Origin: Streptomyces sp. CB01580
Lineage (GTDB): Bacteria; Actinomycetota; Actinomycetes; Streptomycetales; Streptomycetaceae
DNA: 64,000 bases
Reading direction: 5' to 3'
NCBI RefSeq assembly: GCF_001905795.1
Contig: NZ_LIXJ01000009.1
Span: forward strand, 1 to 64,000
Part shown: positions 55,612 to 64,000 of the stretch, piece after piece
How positions within the stretch are numbered: position 1 is the stretch's first letter
Layout: each line of letters opens with the position of its first letter
Made by a program: the position numbers and the translations under genes
The notes under the pieces: generated by a model
Told to the model about the DNA's origin: nothing
Database searches by the model: none
What the model saw: only the letters and a program-made list of their open reading frames with translations

Positions 55612-57007
55612 CGTCAGCCTCCTTTCCGTCACTCGAATCTCCGTCACTCTCAGTATCCGATCCACCACTGACAACGAGCTGCCGTTCGCCCCGCGGCCTG
55701 CGGCGCGGCACCGGCGGCAGGGTCTGTCCGGGCAGCGGCGGCACCGGGAATCCGCCCGCCATCGGGTCGAACTCGGGCTCCGGCCCGGCCTTCGCCGCCT
55801 CGGCCCGGCCCTTCTTGTCGCGGAAGACGTCCGCGACGAAGGAGAGCAGCAGGACCGCGATCACGGCCCCGGCCACGTACAGCACGATCCGCGTGAAGTC
55901 GTAGCCGTCGTTGCGCAGTGCCCGCACGGTGGCGACCAGCATCAGCCAGACCACGGACACCGGGATCAGGACCTTCCAGCCGAGCTTCATCAGCTGGTCG
56001 TAGCGGACCCGGGGCAGCGTGCCGCGCAGCCAGATGAAGAAGAACAGCAGCAGCTGGACCTTGAGGACGAACCAGAGCATCGGCCACCAGCCGTGGTTCG
56101 CGCCCTCCCAGAAGGTGCTGATGGGCCACGGGGCCCGCCAGCCGCCGAGGAACAGGGTGGTGGAGACCGCGGAGACGGTCACCATGTTCACGTACTCGGC
56201 GAGCATGAACATCGCGAACTTGATCGACGAGTACTCGGTGTTGAACCCGCCGACCAGGTCGCCCTCGGACTCCGGCATGTCGAACGGCGCCCGGTTGGTC
56301 TCGCCGACCATCGTGACGATGTAGACGAGGAACGACACCGGCAGCAGCAGGATGAACCAGCGATCCTGCTGCGCCTCCACGATCTTCGAGGTCGACATCG
56401 ACCCGGAGTAGAGGAAGACCGAGGCGAACGCGGCGCCCATCGCGATCTCGTAACTGATCATCTGGGCGCAGGAACGCAGCCCGCCGAGGAGCGGGTACGT
56501 CGAACCGGAGGACCAGCCCGCCAGCACGATGCCGTAGATCCCGACCGAGGCGACCGCGAGGATGTAGAGCATCGCGATCGGCAGGTCGGTGAGCTGCATC
56601 GCCGTGCGCTGCCCGAAGATCGAGACCTCGTTGCCGGGCGGGCCGAAGGGGATCACGGCGATCGCCATGAACGCCGGGATGGCGGCGACGATCGGCGCGA
56701 GCACGTACACGATCTTGTCGGCGCGCTTGACGACGACGTCTTCCTTCAGCATCAGCTTCACGCCGTCGGCGAGCGACTGGAGCATGCCCCAGGGCCCGTT
56801 CCGGTTGGGGCCGATGCGCAGTTGCATCCAGGCGACGACCTTGCGCTCCCACACGATGGAGAACAGCACGGTCACCATCAGGAACGCGAAGCAGAACACC
56901 GCCTTGACGACGACCAGCCACCATGGGTCGGTGCCGAACATCGACAGGTTCTCGGCGGCGAGCACCGGTTCGTGCGGTGCCGCGGCCAGTTGAGCGAAGG
57001 CAGTCAC
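55604..57007 (-). CDS. nuoH: NADH-quinone oxidoreductase subunit H, main operon
   Basis: A 467-residue membrane subunit at the quinone site. ERKVVAWMQLRIGPNRNGPWG is the classical ND1 motif (in pieces), with LMLKEDVVVKRADK and RAPFDMPESEGDLVGGFNTEYSS (in pieces) also present. A hydrophilic C-terminal extension of about 85 residues (KGRAEAAKAGPEPEFDP onward) adds to the normal length of about 330-380. The GTG start at 57007 overlaps the nuoG stop as GTGA. Confidence 0.95.
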   Translation of the reverse strand: MTAFAQLAAAPHEPVLAAENLSMFGTDPWWLVVVKAVFCFAFLMVTVLFSIVWERKVVAWMQLRIGPNRNGPWGMLQSLADGVKLMLKEDVVVKRADKIVYVLAPIVAAIPAFMAIAVIPFGPPGNEVSIFGQRTAMQLTDLPIAMLYILAVASVGIYGIVLAGWSSGSTYPLLGGLRSCAQMISYEIAMGAAFASVFLYSGSMSTSKIVEAQQDRWFILLLPVSFLVYIVTMVGETNRAPFDMPESEGDLVGGFNTEYSSIKFAMFMLAEYVNMVTVSAVSTTLFLGGWRAPWPISTFWEGANHGWWPMLWFVLKVQLLLFFFIWLRGTLPRVRYDQLMKLGWKVLIPVSVVWLMLVATVRALRNDGYDFTRIVLYVAGAVIAVLLLSFVADVFRDKKGRAEAAKAGPEPEFDPMAGGFPVPPLPGQTLPPVPRRRPRGERQLVVSGGSDTESDGDSSDGKEADGV

Positions 57008-59517
57008 GCCCCCACCTCCGGTGTGGTGTCGTCGGTGCCCGGTGCGGCGGGGCCGATCCGGACCAGGCCGCCGGGCCGGGCGCCGGTGTCGGCCGGGACG
57101 CCCCGCCCTACGGAGTTCAGCGGCACCCAGACCACCCGGTCCGGCATGTCGGTGATCTTCAACGGGAGTTCGACGCGGCCCGCCGGGCCACTCACGGCCA
57201 GCAGGTCGCCGTCCTCGACACCCGTCTCGGCTGCGGTGGCGGCGGAGAGCCGGGCGACCGAGGCGTGCCGGGTGCCGGCCAGCGCGTCGTCGCCCTCCTG
57301 GAGTCGGCCCAGGTCGAGCAGCATCCGGTGGCCCGCCAGGACCGCCTCGCCGTCGCCGGGCCGGGGCAGCGGCCGGGTCGGCTCGTCCGGGTCCTCGGCG
57401 TGCGCACCGCTCCAGCCGCCGAGCCGGTCCAGCTCGCGGCGTACGGACCTCAGGTCCGGCAGCGCGAGCGGGGCGCCCATCGCGTCGGCCAGCATGTGCA
57501 GCACCCGGGCGTCGGTCGGCGGGAGCGTCCGCGTCATCTGCTCGGGCTTCAGCGCCGCCTCGAACGGCCGGGCCCTGCCCTCCCAGTTGAGGAAGGTCCC
57601 GGCCTTCTCGGCGACCGCGGCGACCGGCAGGACCACGTCGGCCCGCTCGGTGACCTCGCTCGGCCGCAGCTCCAGCGAGACCAGGAAGCCGACCCCGTCC
57701 AGGGCCTCCAGGGCCCGCGCCGGGTCCGGCAGATCGGCCGGCTCGACCCCGGCGACGAGCAGCGCGCCCAGCTCGCCGGTGGCCGCGGCCTGAAGGATCT
57801 GGCCGGTGTCGCGGCCGAAGCCGGAGGGCAGTTCGGCGACGCCCCACACGGCCGCCACCTCGTCCCGGGCGCGCGGGTCGGTCGCGGGGCGCCCGCCGGG
57901 CAGCAGCGACGGCAGCAGGCCCGCCTCGATCGCGCCGCGCTCACCGGCCCGGCGCGGGATCCACACCAGCTTCGCCCCGGTCGCCGTCGCGGCCCGCACC
58001 GCGGCGGTCAGCCCGCCCGGCACGGCGGCCAGCCGCTCGCCGACCACGATCACGGCCCCGTCGCCGCGCAGCGCCTCGGCCGCCGCGGCCCCGTCGCCGT
58101 CGAGCCCGACGCCGCCCGCGAGGGCGTCCAGCCACTCGGTCTCGGTGCCGGGCGCGGCCGGCAGCAGCGTGCCGCCCGCCTTCGTGAGGCCGCGGGTGGC
58201 GTGCGAGGCGATGGCCCAGGTGCGCAGGCCGTGCTTGCGCATCGCCTTGCGCAGCCGCAGGAAGACGCCGGGCGACTCCTCCTCCGCCTCGAAGCCGACG
58301 AGCAGCACCGCCGGGGCCTTCTCCAGCGAGGCGTAGGTGACGCCCGTGCTTCCCGGTTCCAGGTCCCGGCCGCGTCCGGCGACGCGGGCGGCCAGGAAGT
58401 CGGCCTCCTCGCCGCTGTGCGCGCGGGCCCGGAAGTCGACGTCATTGGTGTCGAGGACGACCCGGGCGAACTTGCCGTACGCGTACGCGTCCTCGACGGT
58501 CAGCCGGCCGCCGGTCAGGACGCCCGCCCGGCCGCGCGCGGCGGCGAGCCCGGTGGCCGCGGCGGCCAGGGCCTCGGGCCAGCTCGCCGGTTCCAGCACC
58601 CCGTCGGCGCTGCGCACCAGCGGGGTGGTGAGCCGGTCGCGCTGCTGCGCGTAGCGGAAGGCGAAGCGGCCCTTGTCGCAGATCCACTCCTCGTTGACCT
58701 CGGGGTCGTCGGCGGCGAGCCGCCGCATGACCTTGCCGCGCCGGTGGTCGGTGCGGGTGGCGCAGCCGCCCGCGCAGTGTTCGCACACCGACGGCGACGA
58801 CACCAGGTCGAAGGGGCGGGAACGGAACCGGTACGCGGCCGAGGTCAGCGCCCCGACCGGGCAGATCTGGATGGTGTTCCCGGAGAAGTACGACTCGAAC
58901 GGGTCGCCCTCCCCCGTGCCGACCTGCTGGAGCGCGCCACGTTCGATCAGCTCGATCATGGGGTCGCCCGCCACCTGGTTGGAGAACCGGGTGCAGCGGG
59001 CGCAGAGCACGCACCGCTCACGGTCCAGCAGCACCTGGGTGGAGATCGGGACGGGCTTCTCGTACGTCCGCTTCTTCCCGTCGAAGCGGGATTCGGCGTC
59101 GCCGTGCGACATCGCCTGGTTCTGCAGCGGGCACTCGCCGCCCTTGTCGCAGACCGGGCAGTCCAGCGGGTGGTTGATGAGCAGCAGCTCCATCACACCC
59201 TTCTGCGCCTTCTCCGCGACGGGCGAGGTGAGCTGGGTGCGCACCACCATGCCGTCGGTGCAGGTGATGGTGCAGGACGCCATCGGCTTGCGCTGGCCCT
59301 CGACCTCGACGATGCACTGCCGGCAGGCGCCGGCCGGGTCGAGGAGCGGGTGGTCGCAGAAGCGCGGGATCTCGATGCCGAGGAGTTCGGCGGCGCGGAT
59401 GACCAGGGTGCCCTTGGGCACGCTGATCTCGATGCCGTCGATCGTCAGTGTGACGAGGTCCTCGGGCGGGACGGCCGCCTCGCCGCCCCCGGTGGGCGCG
59501 CTCGTGGTGACGGTCAT
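57004..59517 (-). CDS. nuoG: NADH-quinone oxidoreductase subunit G, main operon
   Basis: An 837-residue peripheral-arm subunit that holds several Fe-S clusters. The N-terminal [2Fe-2S] site includes CDHPLLDPAGACRQC, followed by NHPLDCPVCDKGGECPLQ and the [4Fe-4S] ligands CVLCARCTRF with the later ICPVGAL. CEHCAGGC plus the cysteine of WICDKGRF form the extra N7-type site. Residues from about 290 to 800 are the molybdopterin-oxidoreductase-like domain without cofactor. The ATG at 59517 overlaps the nuoF stop as ATGA. No paralogue exists in the second cluster. Confidence 0.95.
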   Translation of the reverse strand: MTVTTSAPTGGGEAAVPPEDLVTLTIDGIEISVPKGTLVIRAAELLGIEIPRFCDHPLLDPAGACRQCIVEVEGQRKPMASCTITCTDGMVVRTQLTSPVAEKAQKGVMELLLINHPLDCPVCDKGGECPLQNQAMSHGDAESRFDGKKRTYEKPVPISTQVLLDRERCVLCARCTRFSNQVAGDPMIELIERGALQQVGTGEGDPFESYFSGNTIQICPVGALTSAAYRFRSRPFDLVSSPSVCEHCAGGCATRTDHRRGKVMRRLAADDPEVNEEWICDKGRFAFRYAQQRDRLTTPLVRSADGVLEPASWPEALAAAATGLAAARGRAGVLTGGRLTVEDAYAYGKFARVVLDTNDVDFRARAHSGEEADFLAARVAGRGRDLEPGSTGVTYASLEKAPAVLLVGFEAEEESPGVFLRLRKAMRKHGLRTWAIASHATRGLTKAGGTLLPAAPGTETEWLDALAGGVGLDGDGAAAAEALRGDGAVIVVGERLAAVPGGLTAAVRAATATGAKLVWIPRRAGERGAIEAGLLPSLLPGGRPATDPRARDEVAAVWGVAELPSGFGRDTGQILQAAATGELGALLVAGVEPADLPDPARALEALDGVGFLVSLELRPSEVTERADVVLPVAAVAEKAGTFLNWEGRARPFEAALKPEQMTRTLPPTDARVLHMLADAMGAPLALPDLRSVRRELDRLGGWSGAHAEDPDEPTRPLPRPGDGEAVLAGHRMLLDLGRLQEGDDALAGTRHASVARLSAATAAETGVEDGDLLAVSGPAGRVELPLKITDMPDRVVWVPLNSVGRGVPADTGARPGGLVRIGPAAPGTDDTTPEVGA

Positions 59518-60893
59518 GCGTTCACCCCCTGGTGAGCGGTCTTGTCGTCGGCCCAGGCGGTCGACCTGGCGGGATCGAAGGGGCAGCCCCTGCCCGTGAT
59601 GTGCTGCTCGTACTCCTCGCGGAAGTACTTCAGCGAGGAGAAGATCGGCGAGGCGGCGCCGTCGCCGAGGGCGCAGAAGGACTTGCCGTTGATGTTGTCG
59701 GCGATGTCGTTCAGCTTGTCGAGGTCGTCCGCCCGGCCCTTGCCCGCTTCGATGTCGCGGAGCAACTGGACGAGCCAGTACGTCCCTTCGCGGCAGGGCG
59801 TGCACTTGCCGCAGGACTCGTGGGCGTAGAACTCGGTCCAGCGGGTGACGGCCCGCACCACGCAGGTCGTCTCGTCGAAGCACTGGAGCGCCTTGGTGCC
59901 GAGCATGGACCCGGCGGCGCCGACGCCCTCGTAGTCGAGCGGTACGTCGAGGTGTTCGTCGGTGAACATCGGGGTGGAGGACCCGCCGGGGGTCCAGAAC
60001 TTCAGCCGGTGCCCGGGACGCATGCCGCCGCTCATGTCGAGCAGCTGGCGCAGCGTGATGCCGAGCGGAGCCTCGTACTGGCCGGGGCTCGCGACGTGTC
60101 CGCTGAGCGAGTACAGCGTGAAGCCCGGGGACTTCTCGGTCCCCATGGCCGTGAACCAGTCCTTGCCGTTGTTCAGGATCGCGGGAACCGAGGCGATGGA
60201 CTCGACGTTGTTCACCACGGTGGGGCAGGCGTACAGACCGGCGACCGCGGGGAAGGGGGGTCGCAGCCGGGGCTGGCCGCGCCGTCCTTCGAGCGAGTCG
60301 AGCAGGGCGGTCTCCTCGCCGCAGATGTACGCGCCCGCGCCCGCGTGGACGGTGAGTTCCAGGTCGAGCCCGGGGCCGAGGGCGTCCTTGCCGAGGTATC
60401 CCGCCGCGTACGCCTCGCGCACGGCCTCGTGCAACCGCCGCAGTACGGGGACGACCTCACCGCGCAGGTAGATGAAGGCGTGCGCGGAACGGATCGCGTA
60501 GCAGGCGATCACGATGCCCTCGATGAGGGCGTGCGGGTTGGCGAAGAGGAGCGGGATGTCCTTGCAGGTGCCGGGTTCCGACTCGTCGGCGTTGACGACG
60601 AGGTAGTGCGGTTTGCCGTCGCCCTGCGGGATGAACTGCCACTTCATGCCGGTGGGGAAACCGGCCCCGCCGCGCCCGCGCAGCCCGGATTCCTTCACGT
60701 ACGCGATGAGGTCGTCCGGGGGCATGGCGAGGGCCTTGCGCAGCCCTTCGTAGCCGCCGTGGCGCCGGTAGGTCTCCAGGGTCCAGGAGCGCGGTTCGTC
60801 CCAGAAGGCGGAGAGGACGGGGGCGAGCAGCTTCTCGGGGTCTCCCCCGCCGCCGCTGCCGTTGTCGCTGAGCTGGGTGGCCAACGTCATCAC
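59514..60893 (-). CDS. nuoF: NADH-quinone oxidoreductase subunit F, main operon
   Basis: A 459-residue NADH-oxidising flavoprotein subunit. GLRGRGGAGFPTGMKW (about 70-85) is the NADH/FMN site, YICGEETALLDSLEG the second FMN segment, and ESCGKCTPCREGTYW with the later SFCALGDGA give the four ligands of [4Fe-4S] N3. The GTG start overlaps the nuoE stop as GTGA. There is no counterpart in the second cluster. Confidence 0.96.
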   Translation of the reverse strand: MMTLATQLSDNGSGGGGDPEKLLAPVLSAFWDEPRSWTLETYRRHGGYEGLRKALAMPPDDLIAYVKESGLRGRGGAGFPTGMKWQFIPQGDGKPHYLVVNADESEPGTCKDIPLLFANPHALIEGIVIACYAIRSAHAFIYLRGEVVPVLRRLHEAVREAYAAGYLGKDALGPGLDLELTVHAGAGAYICGEETALLDSLEGRRGQPRLRPPFPAVAGLYACPTVVNNVESIASVPAILNNGKDWFTAMGTEKSPGFTLYSLSGHVASPGQYEAPLGITLRQLLDMSGGMRPGHRLKFWTPGGSSTPMFTDEHLDVPLDYEGVGAAGSMLGTKALQCFDETTCVVRAVTRWTEFYAHESCGKCTPCREGTYWLVQLLRDIEAGKGRADDLDKLNDIADNINGKSFCALGDGAASPIFSSLKYFREEYEQHITGRGCPFDPARSTAWADDKTAHQGVNA

Positions 60894-61744
60894 GCTCCCT
60901 CCTCGGCCGTGGGGCCTGCCGGGTGGTCCGGATCGGAGGCCGAGGTCGGCTGCGGTGCGTCCTGGGAACCGAGGTGCTCGGACGGCGACGGGTCGTGCGG
61001 CTGGTCACCGCGCGGGCTCTCGCCGCGGGGGGCGACGACGCGCGGGTGCGGTTCCTCGCCCCGGGCGAGCCGGAGCCCGGCGAGCGAGGCGGGCCCGGCG
61101 CCGCCGGACGCCTCGACGGCGCCGGGGCGCTCGTCGGGGAAGCCGGCCAGGATCCGGGCGGTCTCCTTGTACGTGCACAGGGGCGCGCCCCGGGTGGGTT
61201 CTGCACCGCGTCCGGCGATGAGGTCGTCGACCAGGCGGGTCGCGCTCTCGGGCGTCTGGTTGTCGAAGAACTCCCAGTTGACCATCACCACGGGGGCGAA
61301 GTCGCAGGCGGCGTTGCACTCGATGTGTTCGAGGGTGATCTTGCCGTCCTCGGTGGTCTCGCCGTTGCCGACGCCGAGGTGCTCCCCCAGCCGCTCGAAG
61401 ATCGCGTCGCCGCCCATCACCGCGCACAGGGTGTTGGTGCAGACGCCGACCTGGTAGTCGCCGCTCGGCCCGCGCCGGTACATGGTGTAGAAGGTGGCGA
61501 CGGCGGTGACCTCGGCGGTGGTCAGGCCGAGCATCTCGGCGCAGAACGCCATGCCGGTGCGGGAGACGTGGCCCTCCTCCGACTGCACGAGGTGCAGCAG
61601 CGGCAGCAGTGCGGACCGGCTGCCGGGGTAGCGGGCGATCACCTCCTTCGCGTCCGCCTCGAGCCTGGCGCGCACCTCGTCCGGGTAGGCGGGTGCGGGG
61701 AGCTGCGGCATCCCCAGACTGACTTCCTGGCGTGCTTCGGTCAC
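60890..61744 (-). CDS. nuoE: NADH-quinone oxidoreductase subunit E with C-terminal extension, main operon
   Basis: A 284-residue thioredoxin-like subunit that carries [2Fe-2S] N1a, ligated by C102 and C107 (CTNTLC) and C143 and C147 (CNAAC). The core ends near residue 205. The last 80 residues are Pro/Ser/Glu-rich and likely disordered, longer than the typical 165-220 residue subunit. The GTG start at 61744 overlaps the nuoD stop as GTGA; open sequence further upstream belongs to nuoD in another frame. Confidence 0.95.
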   Translation of the reverse strand: MTEARQEVSLGMPQLPAPAYPDEVRARLEADAKEVIARYPGSRSALLPLLHLVQSEEGHVSRTGMAFCAEMLGLTTAEVTAVATFYTMYRRGPSGDYQVGVCTNTLCAVMGGDAIFERLGEHLGVGNGETTEDGKITLEHIECNAACDFAPVVMVNWEFFDNQTPESATRLVDDLIAGRGAEPTRGAPLCTYKETARILAGFPDERPGAVEASGGAGPASLAGLRLARGEEPHPRVVAPRGESPRGDQPHDPSPSEHLGSQDAPQPTSASDPDHPAGPTAEEGA

Positions 61745-63087
61745 CGGTCGACGCCTCCCATCACGGGGTCGATGGACGCGACGGCGACGATGACGTCGGC
61801 GACCTGGCCGCCCTCGCACATCGCCGCCATGGCCTGGAGGTTGGTGAAGGACGGGTCGCGGAAGTGGACCCTGTAGGGGCGGGTGCCGCCGTCCGATACG
61901 ACGTGCACGCCGAGTTCGCCCTTGGGTGATTCGACGGCGGTGTACGTCTGACCGGCGGGGACGCGGAAGCCCTCGGTCACCAGCTTGAAGTGGTGGATCA
62001 GGGCCTCCATGGAGGTGCCCATGATCTTCTTGATGTGGTCGAGCGAGTTGCCGAGCCCGTCGGGGCCGAGCGCGAGCTGTGCGGGCCAGGCGATCTTCTT
62101 GTCGGCGACCATGACCGGTCCGGGTTCGAGCCGGTCGATGCACTGCTCGACGATCCGCAGCGACTGACGCATCTCCTCCAGGCGGATGAGGAAGCGGCCG
62201 TAGGCGTCGCAGCTGTCGGCGGTGGGGACGTCGAACTCGTACGTCTCGTATCCGCAGTACGGGTCCGTCCTGCGCAGGTCGTGCGGGAGTCCGGCGGAGC
62301 GCAGGATCGGGCCGGTGGCGCCGAGTGCCATGCAGCCGGTCAGGTCGAGGTAGCCGACGTCCTGCATGCGGGCCTTGAAGATGGGGTTGCCGGTGGCGAG
62401 CTTGTCGTACTCCGGCAGGTTCCTCTTCATGGTCTTCACGAACTCGCGGAGCTGGTCGATCGCCCCGGGCGGCAGGTCCTGGGCGAGTCCGCCGGGCCGG
62501 ATGAACGCGTGGTTCATGCGCAGGCCGGTGATCAGCTCGAAGAGGTCGAGGACGAGCTCGCGGTCGCGGAACCCGTAGATCATGATCGTGGTGGCGCCGA
62601 GCTCCATGCCGCCGGTGGCGATGCACACCAGGTGCGAGGAGATCCGGTTGAGCTCCATCAGCAGCACGCGCAGGACGGTGGCCCGGTCGGGGATCTGGTC
62701 CTCGATGCCGAGGAGCTTCTCGACGCCGAGGCAGTACGCCGCCTCGTTGAAGAACGGCGTCAGGTAGTCCATGCGCGTCACGAACGTGGTGCCCTGGGTC
62801 CAGCTCCGGAATTCGAGGTTCTTCTCGATGCCGGTGTGGAGGTAGCCGATGCCGCAGCGGGCCTCGGTGACGGTCTCGCCGTCGATCTCCAGGATCAGCC
62901 GCAGCACCCCGTGCGTGGACGGGTGCTGGGGGCCCATGTTGACGATGATGCGTTCGTCGTCGGACTTGACCGCCGACTCGGCGATCTCGTCCCAGTCGCC
63001 GCCGGTGACCGTGTACACGGTCCCCTCGGTCGTGGCACGGGAGTCCGACAGGGGCGTCCCGGGAGGCGTTGCGTGGGGAGTAGACAT
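61741..63087 (-). CDS. nuoD: NADH-quinone oxidoreductase subunit D, main operon
   Basis: A 448-residue 49-kDa subunit that forms the quinone pocket with NuoB. NMGPQHPSTHGVLRL is the family hallmark with the pocket histidine, RMDYLTPFFNEAAYCLGVEKLL (in pieces) follows, and the C-terminal DPVMGGVDR is the canonical ending. This is the only nuoD in the window, so a complex built from the second cluster would have to borrow it or a gene elsewhere. The ATG at 63087 shares one base with the nuoC stop. Confidence 0.96.
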   Translation of the reverse strand: MSTPHATPPGTPLSDSRATTEGTVYTVTGGDWDEIAESAVKSDDERIIVNMGPQHPSTHGVLRLILEIDGETVTEARCGIGYLHTGIEKNLEFRSWTQGTTFVTRMDYLTPFFNEAAYCLGVEKLLGIEDQIPDRATVLRVLLMELNRISSHLVCIATGGMELGATTIMIYGFRDRELVLDLFELITGLRMNHAFIRPGGLAQDLPPGAIDQLREFVKTMKRNLPEYDKLATGNPIFKARMQDVGYLDLTGCMALGATGPILRSAGLPHDLRRTDPYCGYETYEFDVPTADSCDAYGRFLIRLEEMRQSLRIVEQCIDRLEPGPVMVADKKIAWPAQLALGPDGLGNSLDHIKKIMGTSMEALIHHFKLVTEGFRVPAGQTYTAVESPKGELGVHVVSDGGTRPYRVHFRDPSFTNLQAMAAMCEGGQVADVIVAVASIDPVMGGVDR

Positions 63088-63812
63088 CAGGAGTACGACC
63101 TCCGCTGGTCCGGAGCCGGGATCTGGGCGCCCTTGTACTCGACGGCGATGCCGCCGAGCGGGTAGTCCTTGCGCTGCGGGAAGCCCTGCCAGTCGTCCGG
63201 CATCATGATCCGGGTGAGGGCGGGGTGCCCGTCGAAGACGAGCCCGAAGAAGTCGTACGTCTCGCGCTCGTGCCAGTCGTTGGTCGGGTAGACCGCGACG
63301 AGCGACGGGATGTGCGGGTCGCTGTCCGGGGCCGACACCTCCAGGCGGATCAGCCGGCCGTGGGTGATCGAGCGCAGGTGGTAGACGGCGTGCAGCTCGC
63401 GGCCCTTGTCGCCGAGGAAGTGGACGCCGCTCACGCCGGTGCACAGCTCGAAGCGGAGCGCCGGGTCGTCGCGCAGCGTGCGGGCCACCCGGACGAGGTG
63501 TTCGCGGGCGATGTGGAAGGTGAGTTCGCCGCGGTCGACGACGGTCTTCTCGATGGCGTTGGCGGGCAGCAGGTCCTGCTCCTCCAGGGCCCCTTCGAGT
63601 TCGTCGGCCACCTCGTCGAACCAGCCGCCGTAGGGGCGGGACGAGGCGCCGGGCAGCGCCACGGTGCGGACGAGGCCGCCGTAGCCGGAGGTGTCGCCGC
63701 CGTTGTTCGCGCCGAACATGCCCCTGCGTACGCCGATGACCTCGCCGCTCTCGTCGCGAGGTGCGGGCAGGCCGTCCGCGCCGCCGCGCTCGTGGCCGTG
63801 GTTCTCGCTCAT
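63087..63812 (-). CDS. nuoC: NADH-quinone oxidoreductase subunit C, main operon
   Basis: A 241-residue 30-kDa subunit. YPTNDWHERETYDFFGLVFDGHP is the signature (in pieces) and PDDWQGFPQRKDYPLGG its typical end. About 60 residues of variable Gly-rich sequence come before the core. The ATG at 63812 overlaps the nuoB stop as ATGA. It is normal in length, in contrast to the 436-residue NuoC2. Confidence 0.95.
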   Translation of the reverse strand: MSENHGHERGGADGLPAPRDESGEVIGVRRGMFGANNGGDTSGYGGLVRTVALPGASSRPYGGWFDEVADELEGALEEQDLLPANAIEKTVVDRGELTFHIAREHLVRVARTLRDDPALRFELCTGVSGVHFLGDKGRELHAVYHLRSITHGRLIRLEVSAPDSDPHIPSLVAVYPTNDWHERETYDFFGLVFDGHPALTRIMMPDDWQGFPQRKDYPLGGIAVEYKGAQIPAPDQRRSYS

Positions 63813-64000
63813 CGCAGCAGCCCCTTCATCTCGATCAGGGGAAGGGCCTTGAGCGCCGCGTCCTCCGCCTCGCGGGCGGCCTCCTCCGCGTTGACCCCGA
63901 GCTTGGTGTTCTGGATCTTCTGGTGGAGCTTGAGGATCGCGTCCACCAGCATCTCGGGCCGCGGCGGGCAACCGGGCAAATAGATGTCAACCGGCACAAT
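63809..64000 (-). CDS. nuoB: NADH-quinone oxidoreductase subunit B, main operon (partial)
   Basis: Only the last 63 codons are in the window; the start lies beyond the right edge. VPVDIYLPGCPPRPEMLVDA contains the fourth ligand cysteine of cluster N2. The tail after it is charged and helical (NAEEAAREAEDAALKAL). nuoA should follow just outside the window, with the operon promoter. Confidence 0.93.
   Translation of the reverse strand: MVPVDIYLPGCPPRPEMLVDAILKLHQKIQNTKLGVNAEEAAREAEDAALKALPLIEMKGLLR

Overview
The window is very high-GC actinobacterial DNA. GTG starts are frequent, stop/start overlaps are tight (GTGA, ATGA, TGATG) and terminators are long hairpins without U-tracts. Gene content and order (full nuo operon, recQ, polyprenyl synthase, kor genes, two-kinase signalling cluster, short nuo cluster, htpX, mscL) point strongly to Streptomyces. 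From memory, the S. coelicolor chromosome has the same order around its two nuo loci; I could not run an alignment.

Layout. 1-5.1 kb: a PD-(D/E)XK-like protein, an alkylation-repair pair (ogt, alkB), an SMI1/KNR4 protein, a YccF membrane protein, htpX and mscL. 5.2-15.6 kb, minus strand: a ten-gene second complex I cluster, nuoA-B-C-H-I-J-K-L-M-N, with no nuoD, nuoE, nuoF or nuoG. 15.7-19.9 kb: two paralogous histidine kinases and one LuxR-type response regulator, divergent from that cluster. 20.1-23.2 kb: korA-korB, 2-oxoacid:ferredoxin oxidoreductase. 23.3-35.4 kb: a mixed block with a KimA-like APC transporter, an HxlR/NmrA pair, RarD, an FAD monooxygenase, two HAD hydrolases, a CGNR zinc-finger regulator, a VOC protein, a deazaflavin-nitroreductase/hemerythrin fusion and a TetR regulator. 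35.6-39.0 kb: an ABC exporter with a LolA-like protein. 39.4-46.3 kb: long-chain polyprenyl synthase, POT transporter, CocE hydrolase, fumarylacetoacetase and a Uma2 protein. 46.3-48.4 kb: recQ. 48.6-64 kb: the complete nuo operon from nuoN back to nuoB, truncated at the window edge.

The genes suggest a respiratory island. The main operon encodes classical NADH:menaquinone oxidoreductase. The polyprenyl synthase probably supplies the menaquinone tail. The short nuo cluster keeps the pump subunits and the Fe-S subunits B and I but lacks the NADH-oxidising module and NuoD. KorAB reduces ferredoxin and lies just across the sensor cluster. A ferredoxin-fed or NuoD-sharing second complex I is the most interesting hypothesis here, but it is inference.

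The strongest sequence-level oddities are four. A 311-bp identical tract is shared by the two kinases, with codon use unlike the flanks. Seven TGAAY words sit at exact 10-bp spacing at the end of the first kinase gene. A palindromic element is inserted in frame in main-operon nuoN. A 30-bp tandem repeat extends nuoC2. I found no tRNA, rRNA, IS element, prophage or CRISPR array.
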